Assembly (NCBI RefSeq): GCF_052030545.1
Contig: NZ_JBPDIH010000002.1
Location: 124,001-188,000 of the forward strand
Direction of reading: 5' to 3'
Source of the DNA: CANMXU01 sp052030545
GTDB lineage: Bacteria > Pseudomonadota > Gammaproteobacteria > Enterobacterales > Alteromonadaceae
DNA length: 64,000 nt
Position numbers and translations under genes: made by a program. Positions 17,682 through 27,364 of the stretch are shown piece by piece. The notes under the pieces are model-generated. The model was given only the letters and a program-made list of their open reading frames with translations, made no database searches and was not told the origin of the DNA. Each line of letters begins with the position of its first letter. Position 1 is the first letter of the stretch.

Positions 17682-19877
17682 CTACATACGATTTACTTCA
17701 ATAATATCATTCAATTGCAATAATTTTGCTTGTAATCTAGCCAGCATTTCGCTTGACGGTATCTCGACCTTTATCGACATTATCATGGTTTGTTTAGCGT
17801 GGTCTGAATGGCTTTCAATACCCACTATACTTACCCGTTCATTGGCAATTAATGTTGAAATATCTCTAAATAACCCTTGGCGATCATTAGCCAAAATTTG
17901 CAAACTGGCTTGGTAAGTTTTTTTATGAGCAGTGCCCCATTCAACTTCCACTAGTCGTTCGGGTTGTTGATTGAGTAAATGTACCAATTGCTCACAGTCG
18001 ACTCTATGTACAGAAATACCACGCCCTTGGGTAATAAAACCTGAAATATCATCACCGGGTACTGGCTGGCAACACTTAGCCATATGCGTAAGTAAGTTAC
18101 CAACACCTGAGACCATAATACCATTGCTATCTACCGACGATTTTTTATCAAGTGAAGGTTGTTTAACAAGGCTTTGTGGATCTATCTCTTCCACAGGTTT
18201 GCTTTTGTCTTCTTGTTGTTGAAGAAAGTTCACCACTTGCTGTAAACGAGCATTACCTGAGCCAAGTGCAGCATATAAATCGTCGATATGGACCATATTA
18301 AAACGTTTAGTCACTTCCTCTAGATTCACTGATGATAATGACAACTTGCTTAATTCATTGTCGAGTTGCTCTTTACCTAAAGCAATATGTTTATCGCGAT
18401 CGAGTAATCTAAAAAAGTGCTGAACCTTTGCCCGGGCGCGCGGCGTATGAATATAGTCTAAATTAGGGTTTAACCAGTCTCTGCTTGGATTAGGGTTTTT
18501 ACTGGTTAACACTTCCACTTGATCGCCAGTTTGCAATTGATGTGTAAAAGGTACAATTCGCCCAAATACCTTGGCGCCAATACAGCAGTGACCGACATTA
18601 GAGTGAATATAATAAGCAAAATCTAATGGCGTTGCGCCGGCAGGTAAATCAATCACATCTCCATTTGGCGTGAAAACGTAAATACGGTCTTCAAACACTT
18701 GACTGCGTAACTCGTCAATAAGCTCGCCACTTTCACTAACATCTTCCTGCCATTGAAGAATTTTTCTTAACCAGCTAATTTTTTCGTCAAAACCTGAGGT
18801 TTTCCCACTAGCACTGCCTTCTTTGTAACGCCAATGTGCAGCCACTCCTAATTCGGCATCGTCATGCATTTGTTGAGTACGAATTTGCACTTCAACAGAT
18901 TTACCTTCTGGCCCAATAACTACGGTATGAATTGACTGGTAACCGTTAGCTTTTGGTGTAGCAACATAATCGTCAAACTCGTTATGTAAATGGTTCCAAT
19001 TGGTATGCACTATACCCAATGCGCTATAGCAGTCTTGCAATTCATCCACAATAATTCGCACCGCTCTAACATCAAATAACTGTTCAAAATCAAGCGACTT
19101 TTGCTGCATTTTTTTCCAAATGCTGTAAATGTGTTTTGGTCGGCCGTAAACCGTGCCTTTAATGCCTAGCTTTTTTAATTCATCACCTAAAAAGCTAACA
19201 AAATCGACCATATAACGCTCGCGATCTAAGCGTTTTTCATCAAGTAATTTGGCAATTTTTTTATAGGTATCAGGGTGAAGATAACGAAAAGCGATATCTT
19301 CTAGCTCCCATTTTAATTGGCCTATACCTAGTCTATTGGCTAGTGGCGCATAAATATTTGAGGTTTCTTTTGCCGCCAATACCCGTGTTTCTTCATCGGC
19401 ATTTTTTACTAAACGTAAATGACACAAACGCTCGGCAAGTTTAATCACCACAGCGCGAACATCTTCAACCATCGCCAATAACATGCGGCGAATGTTATCT
19501 ACTTGGCTCGCTGACACTTTTTGTTTGCTGTTTTGGCCAAGTGCTTTTATGGCTTCCATTTGGTTTACACCTTTGCAAAGCAAATAAACTTGCTTTGAAT
19601 AGTGCTCTTGGATGAATTCTAACGAAAGACAACCTGACTCAGCTAAGGGGATAAGGAAAGCTGCAGATAGTGAGTCTTTATCAAGATTAAGTGCCGCTAA
19701 AATTTCGACCATCTCGAGCGACTTTGCTTGGCAAAGTGCATGTTCGATGAAATGATGCTGCACTTGTTGCCAAATTGATTCTAATGCCTGTTGTTTGTCG
19801 GTATTAATATCAAGCGTTGTTAACCATTGCTCAAAATTATTTTCCGACATTTGATGTGATTTTCTCACCGAAACCAT
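17682..19877 (-). CDS. relA: GTP pyrophosphokinase RelA (ppGpp synthetase I)
   Basis: Ribosome-associated enzyme that makes (p)ppGpp when uncharged tRNA enters the A site. The start is ATG 19877 (731 residues; AGGGA eight bases upstream) rather than the GTG at 19883. Domain order: degenerate HD domain (about 30-190, the catalytic HDxxED is replaced, so no hydrolase activity is expected), synthetase domain (about 230-370; RAVRIIVDELQDCYSALG, ATPKANGYQSIHT), TGS (about 400-460; VFTPNGDVIDLPAGATPLDF), zinc-finger/helical region with MAKCCQPVPGD, and a C-terminal ACT domain. Upstream is rlmD, as usual. Confidence 0.97.
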   Translation of the reverse strand: MVSVRKSHQMSENNFEQWLTTLDINTDKQQALESIWQQVQHHFIEHALCQAKSLEMVEILAALNLDKDSLSAAFLIPLAESGCLSLEFIQEHYSKQVYLLCKGVNQMEAIKALGQNSKQKVSASQVDNIRRMLLAMVEDVRAVVIKLAERLCHLRLVKNADEETRVLAAKETSNIYAPLANRLGIGQLKWELEDIAFRYLHPDTYKKIAKLLDEKRLDRERYMVDFVSFLGDELKKLGIKGTVYGRPKHIYSIWKKMQQKSLDFEQLFDVRAVRIIVDELQDCYSALGIVHTNWNHLHNEFDDYVATPKANGYQSIHTVVIGPEGKSVEVQIRTQQMHDDAELGVAAHWRYKEGSASGKTSGFDEKISWLRKILQWQEDVSESGELIDELRSQVFEDRIYVFTPNGDVIDLPAGATPLDFAYYIHSNVGHCCIGAKVFGRIVPFTHQLQTGDQVEVLTSKNPNPSRDWLNPNLDYIHTPRARAKVQHFFRLLDRDKHIALGKEQLDNELSKLSLSSVNLEEVTKRFNMVHIDDLYAALGSGNARLQQVVNFLQQQEDKSKPVEEIDPQSLVKQPSLDKKSSVDSNGIMVSGVGNLLTHMAKCCQPVPGDDISGFITQGRGISVHRVDCEQLVHLLNQQPERLVEVEWGTAHKKTYQASLQILANDRQGLFRDISTLIANERVSIVGIESHSDHAKQTMIMSIKVEIPSSEMLARLQAKLLQLNDIIEVNRM

Positions 19878-20013
19878 GGGCACATTCCCTGAAATAAACC
19901 AATAAAAAACCGAAGTATTAACCAGCTGTGATGGTTAGTCTGTTATTGCTGTGTTACTACTTTTAATTTATGAATAAAAAATAACGAGTTGCTTGCTTAA
20001 AAAGCGAATACTT

Positions 20014-21336
20014 TTATGAATCACGTGTGAACAATACCATAGTTTCAATGTGTTTCGTTTGAGAAAACATATCCATTAACATTATTTTTTTTAACTTATA
20101 ACCTTGGCTAACTAGCAACTCACAATCGCGTGCCAGTGTTTGTGGATCGCAGCTCACATACAACAAGGTATTAACTTTTAGCTGAACAATTTGTTCAAGT
20201 GCTTGATATGCACCAGCTCGTGCAGGATCTAACACAATATGGGTAAACGCTAACTTAGCCCAGTCATTATCGAGCCAGTCTGCATTTAAATCCGCTTGAA
20301 AAAACTGACAGTTATCAAGTTGATTGTTGTTTGCATTAGCTGTTGAACGCTCGACCATTGCTTGCACCCCTTCAACACCAACAACATGATGTACTTTTTT
20401 AGCTATTGGCAGACTAAAATTACCGAGTCCGCAAAATAAATCGAGCACAATATCAGTACCTTTTAACGATAACCACTGTAATGCCGTATCGATCATTTGC
20501 TGATTCACGAGGTTATTCACTTGAATAAAGTCATGTGCACCAAAGGTAATTTCACTACCGTCAGCTAATGAATAAGTAAGCGGTTTAATGTCAGTAAGCG
20601 CAACAAGCTGCTCGCCATCGTCTAAATAAACTTGCCATTGATGCTGCTCAGCAAATTGTTGCCAAACCTTTTTATCTTTGTTGGTGATCGTTTGAAGCTG
20701 CCTCACAACCACAGTTAATCGCTCGGTTACGATAAGCTCGATATGGCCAACCGATTTATACAAACTTAACTTAGCCAGCACTTGTTTTAAGGTAACAAAA
20801 ACATCTTGATACGGGGCTTCAACAATAGCGCAGTTGGTGATATTGACCAATTGGTTAGTCGCTCGCTTGCGAAAGCCAATAATAGCGTCGCCTTTTTTAT
20901 CGTACTGCACACCTATTCTTACTTTTCTTCGGTAGTGATATGGAGAGCTCACAATAGGGGCGAGCCAAGGCAATTGCCCGTTAAAGCCGTGACGACCAAA
21001 CAATTCAACCACTTTTTCTTGTTTGACTTGCAACTGTTTTTCATAAGCGAGATGCTGAAAATCACAGCCACCGCATTGATAAAAGTGACGACAAACCGGT
21101 TCAGTACGATCGACACTGCTTTGGCTTACATTTTTCAACTGTGCACGTATATATTTACTTTTATTTTCAATAACTTTAGCTTCAACAACTTCGCCTGGTA
21201 AACTCGTTGCTACAAAGACAGGCTTACCTTGATGACGGCCAACACCAACGCCATTATGGTCAAGTTTATCTATTTTGATCACAAGCTGTTGTTGAGCATT
21301 TTGATTTTTTTTAGTCGGTTTGAAAAAGTTTGCCAT
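20014..21336 (-). CDS. rlmD: 23S rRNA (uracil-1939-C5)-methyltransferase RlmD (RumA)
   Basis: SAM-dependent enzyme that methylates U1939 of 23S rRNA. The 440-residue protein has an N-terminal TRAM domain (VIKIDKLDHNGVGVGRHQG), a [4Fe-4S] site with C82, C88, C91 (CRHFYQCGGCDFQ) and a fourth Cys in ITNCAIV, then a Rossmann methyltransferase domain (LDLFCGLGNFSLPIA). The catalytic Cys lies in YVSCDPQTLARDC. It is upstream of relA on the same strand and is divergent from barA. Confidence 0.96.
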   Translation of the reverse strand: MANFFKPTKKNQNAQQQLVIKIDKLDHNGVGVGRHQGKPVFVATSLPGEVVEAKVIENKSKYIRAQLKNVSQSSVDRTEPVCRHFYQCGGCDFQHLAYEKQLQVKQEKVVELFGRHGFNGQLPWLAPIVSSPYHYRRKVRIGVQYDKKGDAIIGFRKRATNQLVNITNCAIVEAPYQDVFVTLKQVLAKLSLYKSVGHIELIVTERLTVVVRQLQTITNKDKKVWQQFAEQHQWQVYLDDGEQLVALTDIKPLTYSLADGSEITFGAHDFIQVNNLVNQQMIDTALQWLSLKGTDIVLDLFCGLGNFSLPIAKKVHHVVGVEGVQAMVERSTANANNNQLDNCQFFQADLNADWLDNDWAKLAFTHIVLDPARAGAYQALEQIVQLKVNTLLYVSCDPQTLARDCELLVSQGYKLKKIMLMDMFSQTKHIETMVLFTRDS

Positions 21337-21439
21337 GTAATGAGTCTACATTTGTCTGCTTGGTGCTATAAATTTCCACAAGGTTGTGACATTATAGCGG
21401 TTATCTGGGCCGATGATCTTACACTAAAGCGCTAAAAAA

Positions 21440-24235
21440 ATGCAGAAAATAAGTCTAAAAGACTGGGTCATTTTATTAACAATTTTACCGACGACACTTA
21501 TCGGTATTGCTATTGCAGGCTACTTTTCTTACAGCCGATACGTTGAACTTAATGACTACCTAGATGATCGCGCCACTAGCATTATTGAACCGCTAGCAAT
21601 CGCAAGCCTTGATCCGCTGCTTAATCGCGACCGAGCAAATTTGCGCCAACTTATTGGTTTTACACACCGTAGCCAATCTAGCTTAGTAAAAAGCATCGCT
21701 GTTTTTACCAAAGACAATCAAGTATTTGTCACTAGCACTTACCAAGGTAATATTAATTTATTACGCATAAAAGCTGGCGACATTCTTCCAGTGCAAACCC
21801 AGTTTGAATATCGCGACGACAGCCTCATTTATCGTGCACCGATAATAGATGAACGTATTTCACAACAAGATGGTAGTAACCGCTCTCCACAGCAAAGTAT
21901 TGTTGGTTACCTTGCCATTCAAGTGGATAAAAGCAGTATCAATTTCACTCAGCAAAGCCAGTTTATTATCGCCTTTGCTATTGTCGTTTTTGGTAGCTTA
22001 ATTAGCGCCTTATTTGCTTCTCGTTTAATTAAAAATGTCACCCGCCCGATTTCATCTATGGTGCAATCCATTGATCGCATTCGTGAAGGTAAACTCGAAA
22101 GCCGAGTCACGGGTCAGCTAATTGGCGAATTAAACTTCTTAAAAAATGGCGTCAATGCCATGGCGCAATCACTAGGTGATTATCACGACGAAATGCAGCG
22201 CAGTATCGATCAGGCAACAATCGATTTACGTGAAAGTCTTGAGCAATTTGAAATTCAAAACGTTGAACTCGATATTTCAAAACGCAAAGCGCAAGACGCT
22301 AACCGAGTAAAGTCAGAGTTTTTAGCGAATATGAGTCATGAATTACGTACACCACTAAACGGTGTCATTGGCTTTACTAGACAGCTATTAAAAACACCGC
22401 TAACCGAAACACAACGCGACTACTTGCAAACCATCGAGCGCTCAGGTAACAACTTATTAGCGATCATCAACGATATTCTCGATTTTTCTAAACTTGATGC
22501 CGGTAAAATGGTCATTGAAAGCATGCCATTTTCGATAAGAGAATCGATTGATGAAGCGTTAACCTTACTCGCACCATCTGCACATAAAAAAAATATTGAG
22601 CTATCACTTCGCATAAACCAGCAGCTACCCGACTCGTTAATTGGTGATGCCATGCGCGTTAAACAGATACTCACCAATTTAACCAATAATGCGATTAAAT
22701 TTACCGATAAAGGCCATGTCAATATTGACGTTGACAGTGAGTATCACGAAAGCGGTCAACTCATGGTTAAAATTACCGTACAAGATAGCGGTATCGGGAT
22801 GAGCAAAAAACAGCAGGAAACAATTTTTGAAGCGTTTGGTCAAGCAGACAATAGTGTTACCCGTCTGTATGGCGGTACGGGGCTAGGCTTAGTCATTTCA
22901 CAACGTCTTGCCCATGAAATGAAAGGTGATATCGGCTTTACCAGTGAAGAGAAGCGCGGGTCATCATTTTGGTATAGTTTTGTCTGTGAGCAAAATGCGT
23001 TGCCATTAATTAGTATGCAAAATTACAGTGATTTATTCTCTAAAAGTATTTTGTATTTTGAAACACACACTCATACACGTATCGCCACCAGTGAAGTGCT
23101 TGCGAACTGGCATATGAATGTTTCACCTGTGGGTAGCCTTGAACAACTCAGTGATATTCTTACGCAAGACAACGCATATGATTATGCATTACTCAGTCAT
23201 GATGTTGGCCCTGCAGAGCTAAACGACTTCAAAAATCTTGTGGCGACGATTAAAGAAAAAATACCTTCTGTACATGTTTGCATAAATAGCACTTCACCAA
23301 ACCTACAAGAAGCCTTAATTGCCAGCGGCGCGTTAAGCTGCATTAGCAAACCTATTAGCGCTGAAAAGCTTAATAAAGCCTTACTAGGCCAGCAATATTC
23401 ATCGGCAAACACCTTGATCAATGTTAGTGAACAAATCGTCCCTATTAAGGTGCTTGCTGTTGACGACAATGAAGCGAACCTAAAACTGATTAAAGCCCTT
23501 TTAGAAGAGCAAGTTAGTGACGTAACTACCGCTGTAAATGGCGAGGAAGCCGTAAGGCTTTGCCAAAACGAAAAGTTTGCGTTGATTTATATGGATATTC
23601 AAATGCCGGTAATGGATGGTGTAACGGCGTTAGAGATGATCAAGTCGAGCACCTTTAATGATCAAACTCCCATAATTGCGGTTACCGCACATGCGTTGAA
23701 CAGTGAAAAAGAAAAGCTCTTGCAGCAAGGTTTTAATTCATACATGACTAAGCCTATTGATGAAACGATGTTAAGGCATACTATTTATGAATATTGCGAT
23801 TTAGCATTATTTTCGTCAAAAACGAACTTAGAAAATAAAACATTAGCGCAACTTAATTTAGAAACCTTTGCCCAAAGCACCATAATCGATTGGCCGCTAG
23901 CGCTTCGCCGCGCCGGCAACAAAGAAGCCTTGGCCAAAGAAATGTTAATTGGATTAGTAAAAAGCCTACCTGAAAGCAAACAAGCGATTGAAGAGGCGTT
24001 AGCCTGTCAAGATAGCCAGCAACTGAAAACACTTATTCATAAATTAAATGGTGCATGTTGTTATTCAGGTGTGCCGAGTTTAGCAAAAATTACCCAGCAA
24101 TTAGAAACCGCGTTGAAAAAAGATGATAATTTAGAAAATCTGGAACCAGAATTTCTAGAATTTTTTGAACAACTAGAAAATGTAATCAATGAATCGCAAG
24201 TGACAATAGATAGTTTGCAGCAGCCACTGTCTTAA
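21440..24235 (+). CDS. barA: Hybrid sensor histidine kinase BarA
   Basis: Membrane sensor of the BarA/UvrY (GacS/GacA) pathway that controls the CsrA/Rsm carbon-storage system. The 931-residue chain has two membrane segments (about 10-30 and 175-195) flanking a periplasmic sensor, a HAMP domain (about 196-250), a histidine kinase core with H300 (NMSHELRTPL) and ATPase boxes (GGTGLGLVISQRL), a degenerate receiver (about 525-650), a true receiver with D719 (YMDIQMPVMDG), and an HPt domain with H867 (LIHKLNGACCYSG). It is a complete tripartite phosphorelay kinase. The rlmD-barA divergent arrangement is conserved in Gammaproteobacteria. Confidence 0.95.
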   Translation: MQKISLKDWVILLTILPTTLIGIAIAGYFSYSRYVELNDYLDDRATSIIEPLAIASLDPLLNRDRANLRQLIGFTHRSQSSLVKSIAVFTKDNQVFVTSTYQGNINLLRIKAGDILPVQTQFEYRDDSLIYRAPIIDERISQQDGSNRSPQQSIVGYLAIQVDKSSINFTQQSQFIIAFAIVVFGSLISALFASRLIKNVTRPISSMVQSIDRIREGKLESRVTGQLIGELNFLKNGVNAMAQSLGDYHDEMQRSIDQATIDLRESLEQFEIQNVELDISKRKAQDANRVKSEFLANMSHELRTPLNGVIGFTRQLLKTPLTETQRDYLQTIERSGNNLLAIINDILDFSKLDAGKMVIESMPFSIRESIDEALTLLAPSAHKKNIELSLRINQQLPDSLIGDAMRVKQILTNLTNNAIKFTDKGHVNIDVDSEYHESGQLMVKITVQDSGIGMSKKQQETIFEAFGQADNSVTRLYGGTGLGLVISQRLAHEMKGDIGFTSEEKRGSSFWYSFVCEQNALPLISMQNYSDLFSKSILYFETHTHTRIATSEVLANWHMNVSPVGSLEQLSDILTQDNAYDYALLSHDVGPAELNDFKNLVATIKEKIPSVHVCINSTSPNLQEALIASGALSCISKPISAEKLNKALLGQQYSSANTLINVSEQIVPIKVLAVDDNEANLKLIKALLEEQVSDVTTAVNGEEAVRLCQNEKFALIYMDIQMPVMDGVTALEMIKSSTFNDQTPIIAVTAHALNSEKEKLLQQGFNSYMTKPIDETMLRHTIYEYCDLALFSSKTNLENKTLAQLNLETFAQSTIIDWPLALRRAGNKEALAKEMLIGLVKSLPESKQAIEEALACQDSQQLKTLIHKLNGACCYSGVPSLAKITQQLETALKKDDNLENLEPEFLEFFEQLENVINESQVTIDSLQQPLS

Positions 24236-24263
24236 ACATTGAACATTACAACAAGTAGCGCAA

Positions 24264-24512
24264 CTACCTAACTTTAATCGCTGGGGACGTGTCTATTTCG
24301 CCATCTTCACTTATCACTGCAGTGCCGCTTTGGCAGGTTAATACCGCTAGACTATGGCCGTTTTCATTGCGTACAAATGACAATTCATAACCAAATTTTC
24401 CTAAGCTACTCGCCGAAAATTTTTGCGCTAAAGATAACTTTTCCCACCACACTGACTGCTCAGGCGGCTCTTGCCTTCTTTCAATAATGGGTTGTCGTGA
24501 CTGAGCCTGCAT
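24264..24512 (-). CDS. Small conserved hypothetical protein
   Basis: An 82-residue protein of unknown function. It begins MQAQSRQPIIERRQEPPEQS and contains VWWEKLSLAQKFSASSLGKF then YELSFVRN and a C-terminal ISEDGEIDTSP. The ATG at 24512 is preferred over one eight codons upstream because AAGGA lies eight bases before it. There are no Cys clusters, signal peptide or membrane segments. It converges with barA, and its product may be cytosolic. I do not recognise a named family. Confidence 0.7.
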   Translation of the reverse strand: MQAQSRQPIIERRQEPPEQSVWWEKLSLAQKFSASSLGKFGYELSFVRNENGHSLAVLTCQSGTAVISEDGEIDTSPAIKVR

Positions 24513-24603
24513 AATTAGGTTCCTTAAAATATTCAAGGTGCAATAACTTTAAGTATAGAACAAAATTAGCCAACGCCACGCTTAATTGATTAAAAATTAA
24601 CCG

Positions 24604-24984
24604 TTACGCATTTAAAACAACAAACGCCGTTGCATAATGCTTTTCGTCGGATAGAGAAATATGCCAATGTTGAGCGTTAATTTGATTAGCTATTTCTAGC
24701 GCTCGATCGGTAAAAACAAGTACCGGCTGACCAGTGTTAAGGTTTTTAATTTCAATATGTTGAAAGGAAATACCGTCAGCTATTCCTTTACCAAGTGCTT
24801 TTGCTGCAGCCTCTTTACCAGCCCAACGTTTAGCCAGAAAATTATGCTGCGACTTTATCAATAAAAATTTTTGATATTCTTTTTCTGTTAAAACCCGCTG
24901 AGCCAAGCGCAAACGCGCAGACTCAGCCATTTTAGCAATACGGTCAATTTCAACAATGTCAGTTCCAATGCCAACTACCGACAT
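24604..24984 (-). CDS. acpS: Holo-[acyl-carrier-protein] synthase
   Basis: Transfers 4'-phosphopantetheine from CoA to apo-ACP for fatty acid synthesis. The 126-residue protein has the family motifs GTDIVEIDRI (metal-binding Asp) and KRWAGKEAAAKALG, and the C-terminal ISLSDEKHYATAFV. It is the last gene of the lepA-lepB-rnc-era-recO-pdxJ-acpS block and starts three bases after the pdxJ stop. Confidence 0.97.
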   Translation of the reverse strand: MSVVGIGTDIVEIDRIAKMAESARLRLAQRVLTEKEYQKFLLIKSQHNFLAKRWAGKEAAAKALGKGIADGISFQHIEIKNLNTGQPVLVFTDRALEIANQINAQHWHISLSDEKHYATAFVVLNA

Positions 24985-24987
24985 AAT

Positions 24988-25734
24988 TTAAGCACCTGTA
25001 TTGGTCATACGAGCTTCAATCATGAGTGCCTTCATATCGCGTATGGCTTTATCTAAACCATCAATAACGGCGCGGGCAATAATCGCATGGCCAATATTTA
25101 ACTCGATAATTTCAGCAATAGCCGCAATAGGTTTTACGTTAAAGTAATTTAAACCATGACCGGCATTAACTTTTAACCCCAGACCGTGCGCATATTTTAT
25201 GCCTTCAATTAATCGCGCTAGCTCTTTCTGCTGAGCCGCTTCATTTAGCGCATCAGCGTAGTGACCGGTATGAATTTCAATAAACTCTGCTTTAGACGCA
25301 AGTGCAGCATCAATTTGTTTTTTGTCAGCATCAATAAACAGGCTAGTAATAATGTTATTTTCTGCGAGCTGTGCAACTGCCGAGGTAATTTTATCTAATT
25401 GACCAACCACATCTAAACCACCTTCGGTAGTTAGCTCTTCACGCTTTTCAGGCACTAAACAACAAAAAACAGGCTTAACATCACAGGCAATTGCTAACAT
25501 TTCATCAGTGACTGCCATTTCCAAATTCATTCGCGTATGAAGCGTTTGCTTAAGTACATGAATATCACGATCTTGAATATGGCGACGATCTTCTCGTAAA
25601 TGCACTGTAATGCCATCGGCACCGGCATGCTCAGCAACAGAAGCTGCATAGACAGGATCAGGGTAATTAGTACCACGTGCTTGTCTTAACGTCGCGATGT
25701 GGTCAACATTAACCCCTAATAAAATATCACTCAT
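24988..25734 (-). CDS. pdxJ: Pyridoxine 5'-phosphate synthase
   Basis: Condenses 1-deoxyxylulose 5-phosphate with 3-amino-2-oxopropyl phosphate in the last ring-closing step of the DXP-dependent vitamin B6 pathway. The 248-residue TIM barrel shows the family blocks LLGVNVDHIATLRQARGTNY, ITVHLREDRRHIQD, EIHTGHYADA and VNAGHGLNYFN. Between recO and acpS, as in E. coli. Confidence 0.98.
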   Translation of the reverse strand: MSDILLGVNVDHIATLRQARGTNYPDPVYAASVAEHAGADGITVHLREDRRHIQDRDIHVLKQTLHTRMNLEMAVTDEMLAIACDVKPVFCCLVPEKREELTTEGGLDVVGQLDKITSAVAQLAENNIITSLFIDADKKQIDAALASKAEFIEIHTGHYADALNEAAQQKELARLIEGIKYAHGLGLKVNAGHGLNYFNVKPIAAIAEIIELNIGHAIIARAVIDGLDKAIRDMKALMIEARMTNTGA

Positions 25735-25752
25735 AATGTCACTCTTCTTACT

Positions 25753-26433
25753 TTATTTTTTAAATAGTTTTCGACTGTTTAGTGGTTGCCCACCCAGTAA
25801 ATGATTGATCACTTGCCGCATTAACAACTTATAGCTTAATAACACTTCTGGCGAATCAAAGTTTGATTGTGCGATAGCTTGTAAGTGCTCGGTAAGGTAA
25901 CTCGGCTGCGACGAGCTTTCCAGTACAGGTACAAACCCCTGCTCCGGCAAATAATAAAAACGCTTTGCTTGCTGTGAAAATAATGGACTGTAGTCAAAAC
26001 ACAGGCCCAGTTCATCAAGTAAAAACGCCTCAAACTGTCGTAAAATTTGTTCTATCGGCTGCTGGTTAGCCAACCCTTGAATGCTTTTGTTATATTGCTC
26101 AAACAAGCCGTTACAGCTAATGTGTTCGCCTAATAACCTGACTAACAGCTCATTTAGATAAAAGCCACTGTACAAAAAGTTTCCCGTTAACGGATAAGAT
26201 TTTTGCTGGGCCTCGACTCGGCTTAAGTTTTTTAAATTACCTTTGCCCTTTAATAACACCGTTAAGGGCAAAAAAGGCTGTAACAGCCCTTTTTTATTGG
26301 ATTTAGGTGTTCTACCTAGATAAGAAATTGCAGCCACTTTTCCGTCATGCTCAGTGAGTAACTCAACAATAACCTGATGTTCACGATATGGGCGGCTGTG
26401 CAGTAAAAACGCCGCTTGTTCGTTAAAGTTCAT
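25753..26433 (-). CDS. recO: DNA repair protein RecO
   Basis: Recombination mediator that loads RecA on gapped DNA with RecF/RecR. The 226-residue protein has an N-terminal OB fold (AAFLLHSRPYREHQVIVELLT, KKGLLQPFLPL) and the C-terminal helical half (YLNELLVRLLGEH, FEAFLLDELGLCFDY). Homologues often have a four-Cys zinc site in the C-terminal part; I see too few Cys here, as in other gammaproteobacterial RecO. Between era and pdxJ. Confidence 0.94.
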   Translation of the reverse strand: MNFNEQAAFLLHSRPYREHQVIVELLTEHDGKVAAISYLGRTPKSNKKGLLQPFLPLTVLLKGKGNLKNLSRVEAQQKSYPLTGNFLYSGFYLNELLVRLLGEHISCNGLFEQYNKSIQGLANQQPIEQILRQFEAFLLDELGLCFDYSPLFSQQAKRFYYLPEQGFVPVLESSSQPSYLTEHLQAIAQSNFDSPEVLLSYKLLMRQVINHLLGGQPLNSRKLFKK

Positions 26434-26452
26434 CTGCTAATTTCAGCCTAGT

Positions 26453-27364
26453 TTAACCAGAGTAATCGTCACCGTAGCCCAAGCTTCTTAACGCACGTTC
26501 GTCATCAGCCCAACCAGATTTAACTTTTACCCACGTTTCTAAAAACACTTGTTGGCCAAACAGCTCTTCCATATCACGGCGCGCTTCTTGACCAATCACT
26601 TTTAATTTTTCACCTTTGTTACCGATGATCATGCGTTTTTGACTATTTCGTTCCACCAACACTAACGCATTGATATGCAAAATGCCTTTTTCATCGGCTT
26701 GGAATTGCTCAATTTCAACCGTCGTCGAATAAGGCAATTCGTCACCGGTAAAGCGAATAAGTTTCTCACGCATAATTTCAGATGCCATAAAGCGACTTGA
26801 GCGATCAGTAATATAATCTTCAGGAAACCAAAAATCGCCTTCAGGGAGATGCTGAAAACAAAGCGCTTTAATTTTATCAACATTTTCGCCTTTTAATGCT
26901 GAAATAGGCACTATAGTGTCAAAATCATGTTTACTGGCAAGTTTTTGTAAGTGTGGCAGAAGTTCTTCTTTATCTTGCACATTGTCAACTTTGTTGACCA
27001 CCAAAATACAAGGCGCGCCGCTTTTCTTAACTTTGCTTAACACAAGTTCGTCATCAGTTGTCCAATGGGTGCCTTCAACTAAAAACACCACCAATTCAAC
27101 TTCAGCAATAGAACTACTGGCTGCTCGGTTCATCAAGCGATTAATGGCGCGTTTTTCATCTGTGTGTAAACCTGGCGTATCCACCAAAATAGCTTGATGA
27201 TTCTCTTCCGTTAAAATACCTAAAATACGGTGACGGGTTGTTTGTGGTTTTTTTGAGGTAATACTAATTTTTTGCCCAAGCAAACTGTTGAGCAACGTAG
27301 ACTTACCCACATTTGGGCGTCCAACAATAGCAATTAAGCCACAGGTATTTTGACTATTTGTCAT
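26453..27364 (-). CDS. era: GTPase Era
   Basis: Essential GTPase that binds the 3' end of 16S rRNA and helps mature the 30S subunit. The 303-residue protein has a G domain with GRPNVGKSTLLN (G1), DTPGLH (G3) and VNKVD (G4), and a C-terminal KH domain (VERNSQKRMIIGNKGEKLKVI). The start overlaps the end of rnc by 11 bases, indicating translational coupling of the two rRNA maturation genes. Confidence 0.98.
   Translation of the reverse strand: MTNSQNTCGLIAIVGRPNVGKSTLLNSLLGQKISITSKKPQTTRHRILGILTEENHQAILVDTPGLHTDEKRAINRLMNRAASSSIAEVELVVFLVEGTHWTTDDELVLSKVKKSGAPCILVVNKVDNVQDKEELLPHLQKLASKHDFDTIVPISALKGENVDKIKALCFQHLPEGDFWFPEDYITDRSSRFMASEIMREKLIRFTGDELPYSTTVEIEQFQADEKGILHINALVLVERNSQKRMIIGNKGEKLKVIGQEARRDMEELFGQQVFLETWVKVKSGWADDERALRSLGYGDDYSG

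Noticed and set aside
19878..19883. GTG start two codons upstream of the chosen relA ATG
   Set aside because: Too close to the AGGGA ribosome binding site; the ATG has a good spacing of eight bases.
20806..21201. 131-codon open frame opposite rlmD
   Set aside because: Antisense shadow of a well-conserved gene, without ribosome binding site or domain.
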